Source: Hetaerina americana (Eukaryota; Arthropoda; Insecta; Odonata; Calopterygidae). From it: a stretch of DNA of 64,000 bases. Position numbers and translations under genes: made by a program. Position 1 is the first letter of the stretch. Each line of letters begins with the position of its first letter. The notes beneath the pieces were generated by a model that was given only the letters and a program-made list of their open reading frames with translations, made no database searches and had not been told where the DNA came from. Below, one piece after another: positions 58,901-64,000 of this stretch. The stretch spans positions 86,075,552 to 86,139,551 of the forward strand of contig JAKTNV010000004.1 of assembly GCA_022747635.1 (NCBI GenBank). Direction: 5' to 3'.

Positions 58901-60939
58901 CACGCGACGGCACTACGTTAAGAATACTGGGGTTACACCGAGATTACATCCACATTCACATATTACCTTGCATTTCGGGACGAAGACGGGGAGTGGCAGG
59001 GGGTATTCAGTCACTGGGGGCCGCTTTAGTCATTTCAGCCATGGGCCAACCCGTAATTACTATTGTTTCGTACGTTTTAATTTCCGGAAAGTTGAAATCT
59101 GTAGGCGATATTCTCGACCTACCAATGCTGAGTGAGGTTTCAATCATACAACATATGTCAGCGTTATACTAACGATTACTTTTTCCCCCAAAGTTAAAAT
59201 CGTGTATTTAATCTTCGAGCTCCAGTGGTTCCCCATTTAGGAAATAACGTTCCGCTTTCTATTCATTACTCAAATGATTTTTCACGAAATGGGCGCCTTC
59301 CCTCTTCATCCACCCTGTTTAAATTCCGAAATTAGGTCCTCATGAAACAGGACACAAATACTCGAAGCGTGCTCTAGAGGCGGTGTGTTTAACCAACACG
59401 AAATAAAACCTCTTCCTACATTTTCTTCCGAAGATTTATCTTCGCACTCATCATTTGATGAACCCAAGAACTCTTCTAAGTCTGTCAACACGACTCAAAA
59501 GAGTTAATTCTTCTGCATCATCACGACCGCCTTACAGCCCTGCATATGCCTGACAGGCCCTGCTCTCCAGTCCTGACCTCTGACCGATTCCCTCCTTTTC
59601 CAGCAGCCTCGTGACCCTCCTCGATCACCTGCACCGTCAAAGAAGGCGGTGCAGCGGTGTACCCAATGGCCTTGGGATTATAAGTGGCCACCGACAACCT
59701 TTCCACAAACGAAGCCCGCAAGAGAGGGGATCCCAGCCACCTCTTCCCCAACTCGCCCACAAAAACGTGTTTGACGACAACAATTCCATTTTTTCCCATG
59801 GTCACGAGGCCCGCAATGCTGCAACTTAATTATTCAACATTTTCCTTCGAAAAAATATACATACCCTCACTGTATCCGCATGTGCGCATACTGACGTGTT
59901 TTATGCACTTTTCCTGAACCTCCACCTGAATATGACTAATAATAAGTATTAAAGTGTTAATCTCCAGCCGTAAGGTCAATTCACCTCGGCCCGAGAGAAG
60001 AAAAAAGTTACATTATATGCTAAGGGCTTCGGCCTATTTGCAAATACAAGAGGTACGGACTCCAACACTTAGGGTCGCATGGTGACCAACGCGGGCGATC
60101 ATATCGTGAAAACCATGAGATTTGCATTTAAACCCCACAGGGTTAGTGTTCTGATTAAAAATTCAGCATATAAAAATGAATGAATACATGCAACGGTAAG
60201 CATAATTTTCTTTCCCCGCTACCAGATTCCTACTCGAGCAACACGACTCTCACTTGTCGAATTTAGTAAGGCGAGCACTAGTCAGCGATGGCAACTTACA
60301 GAGCCCTCCAGCACGTTAAATAATTTTAATACGCTAATCATCCTGCTCGTGATGTACCTTCTTCAGTGCCCTATGAATCCCGATATATTTGAGTTATGCT
60401 AATCATAACTAATGATAATATATAACTAATAATAATATAAGTGAATTTAATTAAAACTAAAGACAGAAATCACTGCTGAATTGCCCACTGCCACAGATAC
60501 ATGTGCATTAAAAGGTTTGTCTCGAGTACGAACATTTGATAAACGTCCTTTTCGGATAACCTACAACTCCACATCGAAATGTATTGCTGGGTGAGATTAC
60601 ACATATTTGCAGGCCGCTGAGATTACGCGTTTGGTTATCAAAATGTTTCCTACCACCGAAAGAGTCCGGTAACGCTAACGAGGGATAAAAAGGACCATTT
60701 GAAACGTAATTACGTCTAGAAACCGCTGAATCATCATCAATTACTCTCTCTCACTCTCGCGAGCACATGCACCAACACACACGAACACACTCAGAACACA
60801 CACACTCACAGAGTCAGCTTGAATATTTCTAAACGACTGACTGCAACGTCTTCGAAGTTAATTATGTAATAACAAGCTGAATACTGGTTTATGATTTGAG
60901 AAAAAAACTTTCAATTCTTTTTTTTTACGTACCGGAGCG
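55991..60939. other. Unassigned DNA
   Basis: AT-rich to about 57200. A run of 10 G at 57450-57459. The possible coding segment at 59521-59830 is listed separately. (CA) repeats at 60770-60805. No other gene or repeat recognised. Confidence 0.5.
59521..59830 (-). other. Open frame of about 95 codons, coding status unclear
   Basis: Minus frame from an ATG at 59805 (in-frame ATG also at 59799), translating as TMGKNGIVVVKHVFVGELGK, then RWLGSPLLRASFVERLSVAT and more. It is less low-complexity than other frames here. A TTGCAG acceptor-like site lies just upstream (near 59820) and could make it an internal exon. No family was recognised. The plus strand is also open across 59610-59770, so one of the two is certainly spurious and both may be. 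Confidence 0.2.
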
Positions 60940-61350
60940 TGAGCCGCAACGAAAAGTATCACGGCGTGGAGGAGGAGATGGTGAGAGGGGGGAAAGTGAG
61001 ATCTCCCGCATCCGGCTTACTGAAATTCTTCCCGGAGAGGCAGGCAATCACGGGCCACGAAAAAGGGAGGAAGGTTGCCGACCTCCGTGCAAGACCGCCC
61101 GGGCTTTCTCGCTCCCGCCGAGGCGAGGGGGCGCCGCCGGTCTCGCCCATTCTCCTCCCCCTCCCGAACACACGCGGAGGCTTGGATCCTCCCCCGCCCC
61201 CACACCCCTCCGAATTCATCAGAAGACCTGAATCCCTCCGAGAAGCGCCCAAGGGACCTCCGGCTCAACCCCTCACCCAACCCCCCCCCCCCCCGTAACC
61301 CCCCAGGCACTGCCATCCACGGAAACACGCGTCGTAACCACGCCGGGCGA
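60940..61350. other. GC-rich block with 14-C run, no recognised gene
   Basis: CpG-rich sequence open on both strands, with a run of 14 C at 61281-61294. Proline/glycine/arginine-rich translations are low-complexity artefacts. Confidence 0.45.
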
Positions 61351-61792
61351 TGACAGGTGTATTTATAGCGATACGACTTGCGCCTTGGTCGAGGAGCGGC
61401 GAATGAATCACAAAAACGAAGTGGCTACACAACCCCGCTCGCTGGACGCAATCGTCGACGCCTTCCCAACATATTATCATCGGTCGTTCGTTTCGCGATC
61501 GGCACATGCTACGCACCCCGAAACGATATCACGATTAGAAAGAAAATCAATTCATCTTCTTTTTTTTAACTTTGTACTGTGGGTACAGGAAGCAAGGCAA
61601 CCGTAAGAAAACTTTAGTCTCGAGCACACTCCAACAGGAAGAGAGTTACCTTATTTGCAAAGAAGGGAAAATCACCTCTGGTGATAATCCTCTCTCCAAA
61701 CGCACATGGTTTAGTAGTTTCACATGTTTCGGAAATGTATCATTCGTTGATTCCTAAACATTTTTGCACTTTCAAAGCCTTTGGCAGGACAT

Positions 61793-61838
61793 AATAATCT
61801 TTTAATATTGAAAGGTAAATAATCTTTTAATATTGAAA
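61793..61838. repeat. 25-bp tandem duplication
   Basis: A 21-bp sequence beginning AATAATCTTTTAATATT occurs at 61793-61813 and, identically, at 61818-61838, with a 4-bp spacer. A local duplication, probably replication slippage. Confidence 0.85.
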
Positions 61839-64000
61839 ACTATTAATATATTAATGAAATTAACATAAAATAAAAACAGTACACTGGTAAATAAAATTAT
61901 TGCTGATATTTAAAATTAATACACTTTAAATGAGAATTAATTGGTCATAAATGGGTTGAAAAAAACGATGGAATTTAGAGGTGAAAATACATTTTTGGTA
62001 ACTTACTTAAAAAATACAAGCGCGTAGTTTAAATGCAGTCGTATGCAATCGTCAATAACATTAAAATAAAAGTATAATCGTACACTTTAAAAAAAATGGA
62101 AAGAAATGATAAAGAATGTGGCCAATCCCATGGACATCAATAACCCCCCCCCCCTTTCTCACGAGCGCCTAGCTCTAATCTCCGTGAGTAGGGGGGTCAC
62201 GATTCACTGCACAGAAAGTTTAGAAACTTTTATTGAGCTAAAACGCTTTGTTAGAGGTGTGCGATTTTTATATTTGAATTGTTCTCGGAGAACTAATGTT
62301 GTCTCGCTCTTTTATTCCGGCACTTCTCCACATGACAACATAAGAATCAACCGCGTAAAGGGAATCTTACAGGAACTTAATTTACAGTCTATGAGAAACA
62401 CCCACAAAAAAGATGCAACATCAAATTTATGCGTAGCTTAATTTGTTAGTTTCCAAAAAACATGTTGGAAATTGTTGCAAGAGTGCAATTGGGAATAACC
62501 CTACATTTACGCCAAAACATTTGGCTACAACGATAAAGCCAAGAGCAACAAAGACATCAATTTCAAACCCACACCACCGATTTATTTGAATTGGTAGCCA
62601 GGAGTGGAATGGCAAAACAACTATTGTTTTTCAAGCAGGAGCGATGGTAATTCAAATAAAAACTTGGTAATCCTGGGCGTGGAAACTGCTTTTCCGTCGA
62701 TATAAATTCATGCAGCGACTACAGCAAACGCAAATCTAAATTAAAGTAGTCAGATATGATGAGGGTTGTTACCAATCGCTCAGCGCAATCGCATCAACTC
62801 AGCGGTCAAACACCAAACAAACAAACACGTCGCGCTAATATTGCAAACATTTATAAATAACAATCACCGACCGAATAATGAATGCAATTTACGTCTCCTT
62901 CGGGTGAATTATTGTTGTTAACATAAAAAAATACCGAGGCCGCCGCGAAAGATGGCATCTGGGAGAAAAACTACCTAGAGAGGCACTTTCATCGATTCTC
63001 ATTTTCATCGGAGTGCCGGTTAGCGCTGAATAAACATAAGGTATTGATTTCCACCAACCCGACGGCGTCATGCATGTCCTTTCAGTCTGGCCCACGCAGA
63101 TATCTAATGACTTCAGCGAATGGGACGATTTATTGTTAGTTGCCATAAGTAACCTCCTGAGACCCACTCAAAAGATATCATGGGGGGAGAAGGGGGGGAG
63201 GAGAGAAACCAAAGGTCGCCCCTTTTATCATTTTCAAAGCCACGATCCCTTGCGCTGACTCCTTGAGCACTCGGATTTAAAGCCGTCTCGACACTACTTA
63301 TCGGTTTTCAATTGTTCCGATTAACACCATAGTTACAGTAAAACCATAATATTTTGCGCACTACTCACACGATTGCAAATGTTACAGTCATGGATATTTT
63401 ACCACTCGTGGAAAGGAATACCTAAACGAGTATAGCCACTCAATCGCGCTTTCGAATAATCGATGCATCTATAAAACCACACGCCAACCTCAAGACTGGT
63501 TGGATTCCCTTGCCATTACGACGCTCAAGCTAACGGTACCCGGACGGCAATCCGAGGAAATCGCTCCACTTATATAAACTTTTCAAGCAACGCCTCTCGG
63601 GCGAATGGTAGAGGAGGAATAAAACCGAAGTCGTACCTCGATTCAAACACACACTCCCGCGGCCTTCCCTCTTCTCAAGAGATTTATGCCCGCACAAAAG
63701 AATATATTCAACCGCTAGCCCCCCGAAATTACTCGATTCTAACGAGCCCGGCGACAACTCACTATTGAAGGGATCGTTTTACTCGGGATCCGACATGAAA
63801 TCGTAGGTTGATGGATAGAAAGACGGATATCTGGAAGATTTCATAAGGCCTCGCGTCTCGTTAATATGCGAAATGCGAAGCCCGTCAAAGAGTCAGAAAG
63901 GGATTCATTGCCGCTGCCACGGCACGCATACCTGAGGTGCCGGCCGTTTCGCCATCCGCGGACGTTCACGAAGCGTGGTCTACATCCAGGCGGGCGCTCC
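61839..64000. other. Unassigned DNA
   Basis: AT-rich to 62100, an 11-C run at 62144-62154, then unique sequence with short frames only. Nothing recognised up to the window end. Confidence 0.5.

Noticed and set aside
59605..59775. piggyBac transposase C-terminal zinc-finger remnant on the plus strand
   Set aside because: It contains P-S-K-K-A-x-Q-R-C-x-Q but the other expected cysteines are missing and no upstream transposase domain exists.

Overview
This window reads as non-coding nuclear DNA from an animal, most likely an arthropod and probably an insect. No bacterial-style gene packing, operons or ribosome-binding sites are present. Instead there are long (TA)n, (CA)n and (GA)n microsatellites, tRNA-derived SINE-like elements, a mariner transposon and many decayed non-LTR retrotransposon fragments. 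The LINE family whose 3' tail reads GTGGCTTGCAGAGTA then ATGTAGATG resembles tails I recall as common in hemimetabolous insects. That is memory, not a search, and the species is not determined.

The only convincing intact protein-coding gene is a mariner transposase at 52521-53585 (+). It lies in a complete 1,323-bp element (52316-53638) with 27-bp terminal inverted repeats matching at 26 positions, and TA on both sides. I recognised no host exon. The other long open frames overlap on both strands, fall in microsatellites or G-rich tracts, or match nothing I know.

Layout. 1-4 kb: a possible SINE, a LINE reverse-transcriptase remnant (minus), and a SINE between two (TA)n tracts. 4-20 kb: mostly unassigned DNA with LINE tails (7.6, 9.0-9.1, 13.9, 16.8 kb), a homopurine tract (11.7-11.9 kb) and a second SINE between (TA)n tracts (17.7 kb). 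20-23 kb: a 148-bp foldback whose minus strand carries hammerhead-ribozyme-like core motifs, and a 172-bp insertion with 14-bp target-site duplications carrying a related motif. 25-38 kb: more LINE tails, a hAT-like MITE (27.9-28.2 kb), a GC-rich block (30-31 kb), (TA)n(GA)n (32.4 kb), a pogo/Tigger-like terminus (34.6 kb) and the best LINE remnant (36.5-36.95 kb). 38-52 kb: largely unassigned, with LINE tails, G-quadruplex-type tracts and one promoter-like CpG-rich block (46.9 kb). 52-64 kb: the mariner, a CpG-rich stretch, several (TA)n tracts and unassigned DNA.

The window is best understood as a record of transposition. About twenty pieces of one jockey/CR1-type LINE lie in both orientations, most cut down to the last 50-200 bp. 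Several carry a recognisable piece of the polymerase C-terminus (K-E-S-F-F-x-R-T-I-R-D). One copy joins reverse transcriptase directly to the 3' tail, which ties the tails to the polymerase. The mariner is by far the youngest-looking insertion. All assignments come from reading the sequence; no search was run.
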